Assembly (NCBI GenBank): GCA_910579865.1
Contig: CAJTXA010000030.1
Coordinates: 1-34,779 of the forward strand
Direction of reading: 5' to 3'
DNA length: 34,779 nucleotides
Origin: an uncultured Lachnospiraceae bacterium
Lineage (GTDB): Bacteria > Bacillota > Clostridia > Lachnospirales > Lachnospiraceae
This document shows positions 1 through 6,413 of this stretch, one piece after another. A model generated the notes under the pieces. That model saw only the letters and a program-made list of their open reading frames with translations. It had not been told where the DNA came from and did no database searches. Both the position numbers and the translations under genes were made by a program. Within the stretch, counting starts at the first letter, position 1. Each line of letters begins with the position of its first letter.

Positions 1-327
1 TTGGTCAATTCTATTATCTCGCATTTTCCTGAAAAATGGGAGGTTTTTTATTATAAATTTTTTAATCGTCAGGGCTGATAATTTTAAGCTCTCCTAACTC
101 ATTAAAAAAAGATATAAGGGAACTACGACAACCCTAGCACATCATTAATGCAGTAGGATATTATATCATACCAAAAGATATAAGTGATATTGTCAATATT
201 GGTTGACACTTTTTTTACAAGGATATCAATGCCTAAGTTGCAGCATTCAGAGATTCGTAATATCTCTGTCGCTTGACCATAGGAGGGAGCGAGGAAGGCA
301 GATTAAATATCTGCATATCTGGAAATC
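1..327. other. AT-rich flank and possible CRISPR leader, no gene recognised
   Basis: I see no convincing coding region here on either strand. The stretch holds a repeated 12-mer AAAAGATATAAG (about 107-118 and 173-184), a perfect inverted repeat at 191-208 and a purine-rich tract at about 281-300. If the array at 328-488 is transcribed on the + strand, its leader should lie here. I found a good -35 (TTGACA, 203-208) but no convincing -10 at the right spacing, and no additional repeat copy. Cas genes, if any, would lie left of the window. Confidence 0.4.
191..208. promoter_or_regulatory. Perfect inverted repeat TGTCAA-N6-TTGACA
   Basis: A 6-bp palindrome with a 6-nt centre (TATTGG). Each arm read outward is a consensus -35 hexamer. 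It could be a regulator operator or back-to-back -35 elements, but no matching -10 hexamer lies 16-18 nt from either arm, so a promoter role is unproven. Confidence 0.3.
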
Positions 328-488
328 GTTGAAATAGAAACATAGTGGAATGTAAATGACGGAACAACATTCCATAACAAGTGAACAACTTGTGTTGAAA
401 TAGAAACATAGTGGAATGTAAATATTGGTGCTACACCGTATCCTTCTCCGGCGTATTCGTTGAACTTGCAACAAAGAAAGTTCTAAGA
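328..488 (+). CRISPR. Minimal CRISPR array, type I-B-like, with degenerate terminal repeat
   Basis: Two identical 30-nt repeats lie at 328-357 and 394-423. They begin GTTGAAATAG and end GGAATGTAAAT. They are separated by a 36-nt unique spacer (358-393). A second unique stretch of 35 nt (424-458) is followed by a degenerate copy at 459-488, which matches about 19 of 30 positions and begins GTTGAA. The ATGTAAAT end resembles the crRNA handle of clostridial type I-B repeats (for example Clostridioides difficile). The decayed repeat on the right is what a leader-distal end normally shows, so both clues place the leader on the left and transcription on the + strand. The second spacer is about 51% G+C, well above its surroundings. 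No cas gene is in the window. Confidence 0.75.
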
Positions 489-492
489 TATA

Positions 493-738
493 ATGAATTT
501 TGAAAAAAACAGGAAATATTACAGATGTGGCTTTAACTATTGTTTTAAAAGAATTAATAATGAAATTATATTACGGAAATTTTGTGATAAAATACCACCA
601 CATCTAGAGTATTCTTTATCAAAAAAAGGAAATTCTATTATTTCAATTTTACAAAATAAGAGTTTTTATAAAAAAGATAATAATTATAAAATGCTATATT
701 GCCCAAAATGTGATTATAACGAACTGAGGAAACTTTAA
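493..738 (+). pseudogene. HxlR-type winged-helix regulator fragment
   Basis: The 81-residue reading frame contains a tract at about residues 30-53 (KIPPHLEYSLSKKG, then NSIISIL) that matches the wing and C-terminal end of HxlR-family regulators, whose signature is (V/I)PP-x-VEYSLT-x-x-G-x-S-L-x-x-IL. The recognition helix, dimerisation residues and N-terminal half are missing. The 20 N-terminal residues and the tail after residue 54, which has a CPKC pair, do not resemble the family. Intact members are about 100-120 residues. It starts 4 nt after the degenerate CRISPR repeat and has no clear ribosome binding site. I read it as a decayed gene remnant; a novel small protein that reuses the wing is less likely. 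Confidence 0.55.
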
Positions 739-838
739 AAATTTTTCCACAAAATCAATTTTTTAAAAAAAGATTATAGAATAATTATTTATTAGTAGAC
801 TTTTAGTAACGAATATTAACTATTGGTTAAAAAACCAC

Positions 839-867
839 TTTACAAATTATATTTTCTGTACTATACT
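839..867 (+). promoter_or_regulatory. Promoter for the Tad locus
   Basis: TTTACA (839-844), 17-nt spacer, TATACT (862-867): a near-consensus vegetative promoter. The start of transcription would be near 874, about 75 nt before the first pilus gene. A small hairpin (TGGTT/AACCA, 824-837) lies just upstream. Confidence 0.6.
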
Positions 868-948
868 GCACTTATCAATTATCTAATTAAATTATTTCTA
901 AAATAAACTTAGGAATCAAAATTTTCCCAAAAAGATAGTAATAAAAAT

Positions 949-1374
949 ATGACAGGATATGTAATTGTGTTTTGCATAGGATTTTCTATTTTAGCAGTTT
1001 GGTTTGACTGGCATAGTTTTCGAATACCAAATCGGTTAATTTTATTTGGTTATTTTATTGCAATTTTAATACAAATACTATGGGCAGAGGAAACTTTAAT
1101 ACAAAAATTGCTTTATCTGGTAAACGGAGCATTTTGTCCGATTTTTCTTATGGGACTGGTCTGGATGGCAGGTGGAATCGGAGCAGGTGATGTAAAATTG
1201 TTATCTGTTCTGGGGACGGTTCTTGGAGCAAAGGAAATTATCTTATGCTGTATGATGGCATTAATAGCAGGAGCTTTTATAGGAATAGTCGCTAAGATAA
1301 AAAAGAGAAAAAAATTTCATTTTTCGATAGCAATACTTATTAGTATACTCATATATTTTTTCCATAATAAATAA
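949..1374 (+). CDS. tadV: Prepilin peptidase, A24 family (TadV/CpaA-like)
   Basis: Membrane aspartic protease that removes the short leader from prepilins and pseudopilins at the cytoplasmic face of the membrane. At 141 residues it has the compact form lacking the N-methylase domain, usual for Tad systems. Two catalytic aspartates are visible: D20 in the tract FDWHSFRIPN, and D81 in the GxGDxK motif (GAGDVK). Four or more hydrophobic segments span the length. It is the first gene of the pilus locus, about 235 nt ahead of the ATPase genes, which start after their own leader. The ribosome binding site is weak. Likely substrates are the Flp pilin (6222-6395) and the TadE-like proteins. A second A24-like protein is encoded at 9522-9956. 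Confidence 0.9.
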   Translation: MTGYVIVFCIGFSILAVWFDWHSFRIPNRLILFGYFIAILIQILWAEETLIQKLLYLVNGAFCPIFLMGLVWMAGGIGAGDVKLLSVLGTVLGAKEIILCCMMALIAGAFIGIVAKIKKRKKFHFSIAILISILIYFFHNK

Positions 1375-1610
1375 GGCTATTTCATTGCATTGTTTTAAAT
1401 ATCACCCGATACTGTTTTATGCTTTTATACTATCAGGATTAAAATGCTAAAAAAGTTTTAAACAATCAAAGATAGTATAAAGTCATACAAAATTACATAA
1501 CTGACAGAAGATAAAAGAGAAAGGAGGAAAGTGGGAGATGATTAGATAATTGAAATATTTAAAATAGGGAATAATTTGTATGAAAGAAAAAAAGTAAATG
1601 GGGAAGTGGG
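1375..1610 (+). promoter_or_regulatory. Leader region of the pilus ATPase genes
   Basis: No gene of normal size. An inverted repeat of 11 bp plus one G-U pair (1423-1434 with 1471-1482) encloses a 36-nt loop that can form a smaller 6-bp stem (1439-1444 with 1456-1461). Further on, a very good Shine-Dalgarno (AAGGAGG, 1521-1527) precedes ATG at 1538, but this frame codes only Met-Ile-Arg before a stop at 1547-1549. A second tiny frame (Met-Lys-Glu-Lys-Lys) starts at 1580. Together this looks like a 5' leader able to tune expression of the downstream genes; that role is inferred. Confidence 0.4.
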
Positions 1611-2600
1611 ATGAAACGAATATTAGCTATTTGTGATACAGAAGAAGAATATGTTAGAAAGTTAATGCGCTATCTAAATGAATGTAAGCAGATACCATTT
1701 GAAGTGCAGGCATATACCAATTTAGAAGTATTTTTAGAAGCAGCGCAAAAGAATCCGCCTACTATGCTCTTGATTTCTGTAGAATTAATGGATGCAATAA
1801 TACAAGATTTAGGAATAGAGAATATTGTTTTACTTTCGCAAGGGGAATTAGTTGGTGTATTTGGGGAATATCCTTCTATTGTAAAATATCAAGCAGCATC
1901 TGGTATTATGCGAGAAGTGATGCAATATTATATGGGTTCAATGCAGGCGGTTTCTGCCATAGTAGGAGTAAAACAATGCCAAATACTGGGGATTTATTCT
2001 CCAGTAAAAGGCTGTGGAAAAACCAGTTTTAGTCTTGCTTTAGCAGGACTTTATGGAAGTCAGAAGCGAGTTTTATACTTAAATTTAGAAGGACAATCAG
2101 GATTTAGCCGTTTTATAAAAGAGAACGAGGCAGCCGATATTACAGATGCACTTTATTATTTTAGGCAACAAAGAGAATGTAGTTTGGAGCGAATTTTTGG
2201 AATTATTCAACAGATAGATAATTTTTTTTATATTCCACCAGCTTTTTATGAAGAAGATATAAAATCTGTGGATGGACAGGAATGGGAAGCATTTCTTAAA
2301 TTGATAGCAGAAAAAGCTGGATACGAAGAGATTGTACTAGATATTGGAGATGCGGCAAGAGGAATTGGACGAATTTTGAATTTATGTAATAAAATTTTTA
2401 TGCCAGTAAAAGAAGATCTTATTTCACAGGCAAAACTTTCTGAAGGAATGGAGGCATTAATAGCTTCTGGCTATGGAGAGTTAAAGGAACGAATTTTGCA
2501 AGTAAAAATGGAGCCATTAATAGAAACAAGTACAAGTGATATTTGGAATATAGTAAAAAATGAAACTTATTTGAAATGGGTACGAGGATTGATAGAATAA
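1611..2600 (+). CDS. tadZ: TadZ/CpaE-like pilus-localising ATPase
   Basis: Cytoplasmic ParA/MinD-type protein that positions the Tad machine at its site of assembly. Residues 1-110 form a degenerate receiver-like domain, as in other CpaE/TadZ proteins. An ATPase domain follows from about residue 122. Its P-loop is the deviant form SPVKGCGKTS (residues 130-139), in which the first lysine of KGGxGKT is displaced. TadZ proteins are known to have atypical Walker A motifs, so activity cannot be assumed. The length of 329 residues is normal. It lies 30 nt upstream of tadA on the same strand and is surely co-transcribed with it. The chosen start follows a modest purine-rich site (GGGGAAGTGGG). Confidence 0.85.
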   Translation: MKRILAICDTEEEYVRKLMRYLNECKQIPFEVQAYTNLEVFLEAAQKNPPTMLLISVELMDAIIQDLGIENIVLLSQGELVGVFGEYPSIVKYQAASGIMREVMQYYMGSMQAVSAIVGVKQCQILGIYSPVKGCGKTSFSLALAGLYGSQKRVLYLNLEGQSGFSRFIKENEAADITDALYYFRQQRECSLERIFGIIQQIDNFFYIPPAFYEEDIKSVDGQEWEAFLKLIAEKAGYEEIVLDIGDAARGIGRILNLCNKIFMPVKEDLISQAKLSEGMEALIASGYGELKERILQVKMEPLIETSTSDIWNIVKNETYLKWVRGLIE

Positions 2601-2630
2601 AGAAATTTCAGGTAAGTAGGAGGAAGTTGG

Positions 2631-3842
2631 ATGGGAATGGAAACATTGCGACAGCAGGTTTTGGAACGATTGGATCATACAAAAGAGGCAACAGATGAGG
2701 AAATATATGATTGTATTGATGAAATTTTAATACAAGAAAGCAAAAAAACTTATCTACCTCTTAAGACAAGAATTCAGCTTCGTAAGTCAATTTTTGACTC
2801 TTTACGACGAATGGATGTACTACAAGATTTATTGGAGAATCCAGAAATTACTGAAATTATGGTAAATGGTTATGATACGATATTTGTAGAAGAAAAAGGG
2901 CAGATTCGGAAATTAGAAGCTCGTTTTTTATCAAAAGAACGTTTATCAGATGTGATTCAACAGATAGTTGCTCGTACAAACAGACGGATTAATGAAGCTA
3001 CTCCTATTGTAGATTCTCGCTTAGAAGATGGCTCTCGTGTAAATATTGTCTTAAATCCAATTGCAATTAATGGACCTATTTTAACAATTCGAAAATTTCC
3101 AGAGCATCCGATTACAATGCAAGATTTAATTGAATGGGGTGCATTGAATGAAGAATTGGCAAATTTATTCTCCGATTTAGTACGAGCAGGTTATAATATT
3201 TTTGTATGTGGTGGAACTGGTTCTGGAAAAACTACTTTTTTAAATGCAATTTCTAATTATATTAAAAAAGAACGTGTGGTAACAATAGAAGATAGCGCAG
3301 AACTAAGATTATCTTCTGTGGAAAATTTAGTACGATTAGAAACACGAAATAAAAATGTAGAAGGAGAAAATGAAATTACAATTCGTGATTTAATACGATC
3401 TAGTTTACGTATGAGACCAGATCGAATTATTGTTGGAGAAGTGCGTGGCGAGGAAGCATTAGATCTTTTACAGGCAATGAATACAGGTCATGATGGTTCT
3501 TTAAGTACAGGACATGGAAATAGTCCACAGGATATGTTGAGTCGTTTGGAAATTATGGTATTGATGGGAGTGGAGATGCCAATTTCTGCAATACGTGCAC
3601 AGATTGCTTCTGCGATTGATATTTTGGTTTTTCTAGGAAGATTGAGAGATCGTTCTAGAAAAGTTTTGGAAATAGTAGAATTGACCGGATATGAAAATGG
3701 AGAAATTCAGATTCATCCATTGTATCAGTTTGTAGAAACTGGACAGGAGAAGGGAAGGATACAAGGGGAATGGAGGGGAAGCAAAGAAAGGCTCAAAATG
3801 AGAAAAAAACTTCTGGCAGCTGGAATTTGTTGGAACAAGTAA
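2631..3842 (+). CDS. tadA: Tad secretion ATPase TadA/CpaF
   Basis: Hexameric motor ATPase of the type II/IV secretion superfamily that powers Flp pilus assembly from the cytoplasmic side. Visible motifs: Walker A GGTGSGKT (residues 194-201), aspartate box (VTIEDSAEL, about 217-225), Walker B region (RIIVGEVRGEE, 265-275) and histidine box (STGHGN, 292-297). The N-terminal domain with IMVNGYDTIFVE (about 76-87) is typical of CpaF. The start follows a strong site (AGGAGG) about 8 nt upstream. The last 30 or so residues are basic and low in complexity, and the final 73 nt overlap the next gene in another frame. The overlap implies translational coupling of motor and platform protein. Confidence 0.95.
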   Translation: MGMETLRQQVLERLDHTKEATDEEIYDCIDEILIQESKKTYLPLKTRIQLRKSIFDSLRRMDVLQDLLENPEITEIMVNGYDTIFVEEKGQIRKLEARFLSKERLSDVIQQIVARTNRRINEATPIVDSRLEDGSRVNIVLNPIAINGPILTIRKFPEHPITMQDLIEWGALNEELANLFSDLVRAGYNIFVCGGTGSGKTTFLNAISNYIKKERVVTIEDSAELRLSSVENLVRLETRNKNVEGENEITIRDLIRSSLRMRPDRIIVGEVRGEEALDLLQAMNTGHDGSLSTGHGNSPQDMLSRLEIMVLMGVEMPISAIRAQIASAIDILVFLGRLRDRSRKVLEIVELTGYENGEIQIHPLYQFVETGQEKGRIQGEWRGSKERLKMRKKLLAAGICWNK

Positions 3843-4705
3843 AAAAGAAAAAGATAAAAAAAGAAAAAAGGAAAGAAGAGATAAAGAAAAATGAAAAAAG
3901 ACATTGGATAAACAATTTTGTCATTAGAGAAAGATGTGTTGGAAAATTAACGAAAGATACAGCAGAGTTTTACTATAAAAGTTATAAATTTACACTAAAA
4001 GAATGGTTAAGCTATGGAGTTCTTTATTTTGTTCTTGTAACTATCATTGGATATTTATTCTATAATAGTATCTGGTTTTCTGGTATCATGATTCTATTTT
4101 TATTTCCTTATTATAAATTAGTTCAAAAAAAAGAGACGGAAAAACGCCTAGAAAAATTGAAACTGGAGTTTAAAGATGCCTTAACTGTATTAACTGCATC
4201 ACTTCATACTGGTTATGCAATTGAAAATGCATTTCGAGAGGCATATACAGAATTAAATTTGTTGCATGGAGAACATGCACTAATTGTACAAGAATTTGAT
4301 TATATGTTAAAACAGATGCATGTTAGTCGAACAGTGGAAGAAGTAGTAGAAGAGTTTGCTATTCGAAGTGGATTAGAGGATATTCAGAATTTTTCTCAAG
4401 TTTTCTCTATGGCAAATCGAAGTGGGGGAAAATTAATTTCAATTATGGATGCAGCAGCAGAAACAATTAGTCAAAAGATTGAAGTGGAACGAGAAATCTT
4501 GGTTATGATTCAAGGAAAAAAACTAGAGCAACGAATTATGAGTATCGTTCCGATTGCTATGATAGCTTATTTGAGACTTGGAAATGGAGAATTTATGAAA
4601 GTATTATATGAAAGCTTTGTTGGTCAGGTTGTAATGAGTGGATGTTTAATAGGATATATAGCATCTCTTTGGTTAGGAGAGAAGATTATGGCAATAAAAG
4701 TATAG
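3770..4705 (+). CDS. tadB: Tad inner-membrane platform protein TadB
   Basis: Polytopic membrane protein of the T2SSF/GspF family that partners TadC and docks the TadA motor. Residues 1-45 are highly basic (runs of Lys and Arg). Two membrane segments lie at about 75-110, a cytoplasmic helical T2SSF domain (about 120-245) includes the tract FKDALTVLTASLHTGYAIENA, and two more hydrophobic segments end the protein. No in-frame Met lies between residue 1 and the membrane segments, so the start at 3770 inside tadA is preferred; a downstream TTG near 3827 is the main alternative. The 73-nt overlap with tadA is unusually long. At 311 residues it is of normal length. Confidence 0.88.
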   Translation: MEGKQRKAQNEKKTSGSWNLLEQVKKKKIKKEKRKEEIKKNEKRHWINNFVIRERCVGKLTKDTAEFYYKSYKFTLKEWLSYGVLYFVLVTIIGYLFYNSIWFSGIMILFLFPYYKLVQKKETEKRLEKLKLEFKDALTVLTASLHTGYAIENAFREAYTELNLLHGEHALIVQEFDYMLKQMHVSRTVEEVVEEFAIRSGLEDIQNFSQVFSMANRSGGKLISIMDAAAETISQKIEVEREILVMIQGKKLEQRIMSIVPIAMIAYLRLGNGEFMKVLYESFVGQVVMSGCLIGYIASLWLGEKIMAIKV

Positions 4706-4729
4706 TTTTATACAAGATGGAGAAGAAAA

Positions 4730-6112
4730 ATGGATTACCGAATAGTGGAAGCAGTGTTAGAGTTTTTGGTAGCAATAATTTGTATAGGTAGTGTAATTTG
4801 GTTAAGAAAAAATCGGAAAGGTATGTTGGAAAAGATTCCTCTTTCTGAAAAGAAAGAAGAAGAATTATGTTATCTATTTCCTTTGCAACAGGCGGGTCAA
4901 AGAAGGAAAAAGTATTGGGAGAAGAAGATGACTATATCTTTTCTTTTGGCTGGAGGAGGGTTTTTATTTGCTGGATTTCTTACAATCAAGGGGTTGACAG
5001 AACAGGAAGAAATTGTATCTACTCTAAGCAGAAATGAAACTGGTAGAGGTACACAACAATATACATTATATGTAGAAGGAGAAATAGAGTCAGAAACCTA
5101 TAGTCTAGAAATAGCCATTGAAGAAAGAAAACCTACACGTGAACAAGCAGAAGAACAATTTTTTTTGATTTATGAAAGACTTCGTACAATTATTGTTGGC
5201 GAAAATTCATCTTTAGATGAGGTTTATGAGTCGCTATATTTACCAGAGCGATTAGAAGATATGGGATGTACCATTCAATGGATGAGTGATACTTGGGAGA
5301 TAATAACTGTAGATGGAGAAGTAAAAAATAAAGAGCTTTCCGAACCATGTATAGTGTATCTAACTGCTGAAGTTAGTTATGGGGATTATCAGGATATATT
5401 TTATTTTTCTGTGCAAGTATATCCAAAAAGGGAAGTGGAGGGAATTTGGATTGATGAAGTAGGAAAACAAATTTCTATAGAGGATAAAAAGGATTTGGAA
5501 AATCCTATAGTTACACTGCCAAAAATAGTAAAAGAGCAAAAGGTGACATATTATACTTCGTTACGGGAAAGTGGATATTCTTTAGGGTTTTTAGGAGTTG
5601 CTGCTGCTGTAGGATTATGGGTTGCTATGGATTATGAAATACCAAAACAAAAAAAAAGACGCCAGGAGGAACTGATACGAGAATATTCGGCGATTGTATC
5701 AAAACTGACATTGCTGATAGGAGCTGGTATGAGTATTCGGCTGGCTTGGGAGCGAATAGTGGAAGATAACATGAAAAAACAACGTCTAGGAGCAGCAGAA
5801 CAAGAGATGCAAGTAACATATTATGAGCTAAAACAGGGTGTAACAGAAGGAGCTGCTTATCGAAATTTTGGTAGACGAATTGGATTAAGACCATATAGAA
5901 AATTGGGTAATTTATTAGAACAGAATTTACGAAAAGGAAGTGTAGGATTGACAAGTCTTTTGGAAGCAGAGGTGGTAGAAAGTTTTGAAATTCGTAAAGG
6001 AAGAGCATTGATGGCAGGGGAAGAAGCTTCTTCTAAATTATTAATTCCTATGTTTTTTATGCTGTTAATTGTACTTGTAATTTGTATGGTGCCAGCATTG
6101 CTGACATTTTAA
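4730..6112 (+). CDS. tadC: TadC-like platform protein with a large extracytoplasmic insertion
   Basis: Second GspF-type membrane platform protein. The C-terminal part (about residues 310-460) has the T2SSF pattern (SAIVSKLTLLIGAGMSIRLA) and ends in a strong membrane segment. The N-terminal part is unusual: a membrane segment at about 10-25, another at about 68-88, then about 190 residues (90-280) rich in Glu, Tyr and Thr that look soluble, then a third segment at about 284-302. This topology would put the 190-residue stretch outside the cell. Ordinary TadC proteins are around 300 residues; this one has 460. The gene follows tadB by 24 nt. I do not recognise the fold of the inserted part. It could contact the emerging pilus or the TadE-like proteins; that is inference. 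Confidence 0.82.
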   Translation: MDYRIVEAVLEFLVAIICIGSVIWLRKNRKGMLEKIPLSEKKEEELCYLFPLQQAGQRRKKYWEKKMTISFLLAGGGFLFAGFLTIKGLTEQEEIVSTLSRNETGRGTQQYTLYVEGEIESETYSLEIAIEERKPTREQAEEQFFLIYERLRTIIVGENSSLDEVYESLYLPERLEDMGCTIQWMSDTWEIITVDGEVKNKELSEPCIVYLTAEVSYGDYQDIFYFSVQVYPKREVEGIWIDEVGKQISIEDKKDLENPIVTLPKIVKEQKVTYYTSLRESGYSLGFLGVAAAVGLWVAMDYEIPKQKKRRQEELIREYSAIVSKLTLLIGAGMSIRLAWERIVEDNMKKQRLGAAEQEMQVTYYELKQGVTEGAAYRNFGRRIGLRPYRKLGNLLEQNLRKGSVGLTSLLEAEVVESFEIRKGRALMAGEEASSKLLIPMFFMLLIVLVICMVPALLTF

Positions 6113-6221
6113 TATGATTAAATTTTGTGTTACAAAGGCAGATTCTAAAATATTTGTTGGTTATAAAAGATTTTTTAAGGGGCTAAGTTTAAAAAGAAGA
6201 AAAAATAGGGAGGGATAGAAG

Positions 6222-6395
6222 ATGTTTGGAATAATAAAGAAATTTTGGGAGGAAGAGGATGGAGTTGGAGTAGTGGAAATTATTTTAATTCTTGTAGTAC
6301 TGATTGGACTTGTATTAATTTTTAAAAATCAACTTCGTTCACTGGTAAATAGTATTTTTGAACAGATTCAGAAACAGTCAGCAGGAATTTATTAA
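6222..6395 (+). CDS. flp: Flp-type pilin (57 aa), type IVb pilus subunit
   Basis: Short gene found by reading the gap between tadC and the next large gene: ATG at 6222 behind GGAGGG (6209-6214, 7 nt spacing) and TAA at 6393. The product begins MFGIIKKFWEEEDG and continues VGVVEIILILVVLIGLVLIF, then a polar tail ending in Tyr. Gly14 followed by Glu at +5 (Glu19) is the type IV prepilin processing signature, so cleavage after Gly14 is expected, leaving a 43-residue pilin whose hydrophobic helix packs in the fibre. Size and pattern match Flp1-like pilins of Firmicute Tad loci. It should be the major subunit made by this locus and a substrate of one of the two A24 peptidases. Confidence 0.9.
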   Translation: MFGIIKKFWEEEDGVGVVEIILILVVLIGLVLIFKNQLRSLVNSIFEQIQKQSAGIY

Positions 6396-6413
6396 AGCAG
6401 ACGGGGGGAATAC

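Noticed and set aside
203..231. Promoter for the CRISPR array
   Set aside because: The -35 is perfect, but the hexamer at 16-18 nt spacing (TCAATG and neighbours) is a poor -10.
262..291. Possible further CRISPR repeat upstream of the first
   Set aside because: Only a few scattered matches (such as CATAG) at the expected spacing, not above chance.
247..474. 75-residue reading frame on the - strand across the CRISPR repeats
   Set aside because: Its two similar internal segments are simply the translated CRISPR repeats; no ribosome site or family match.
5625..6008. 127-residue - strand frame inside tadC
   Set aside because: Complement of a well-supported gene, with biased composition and no start signals.
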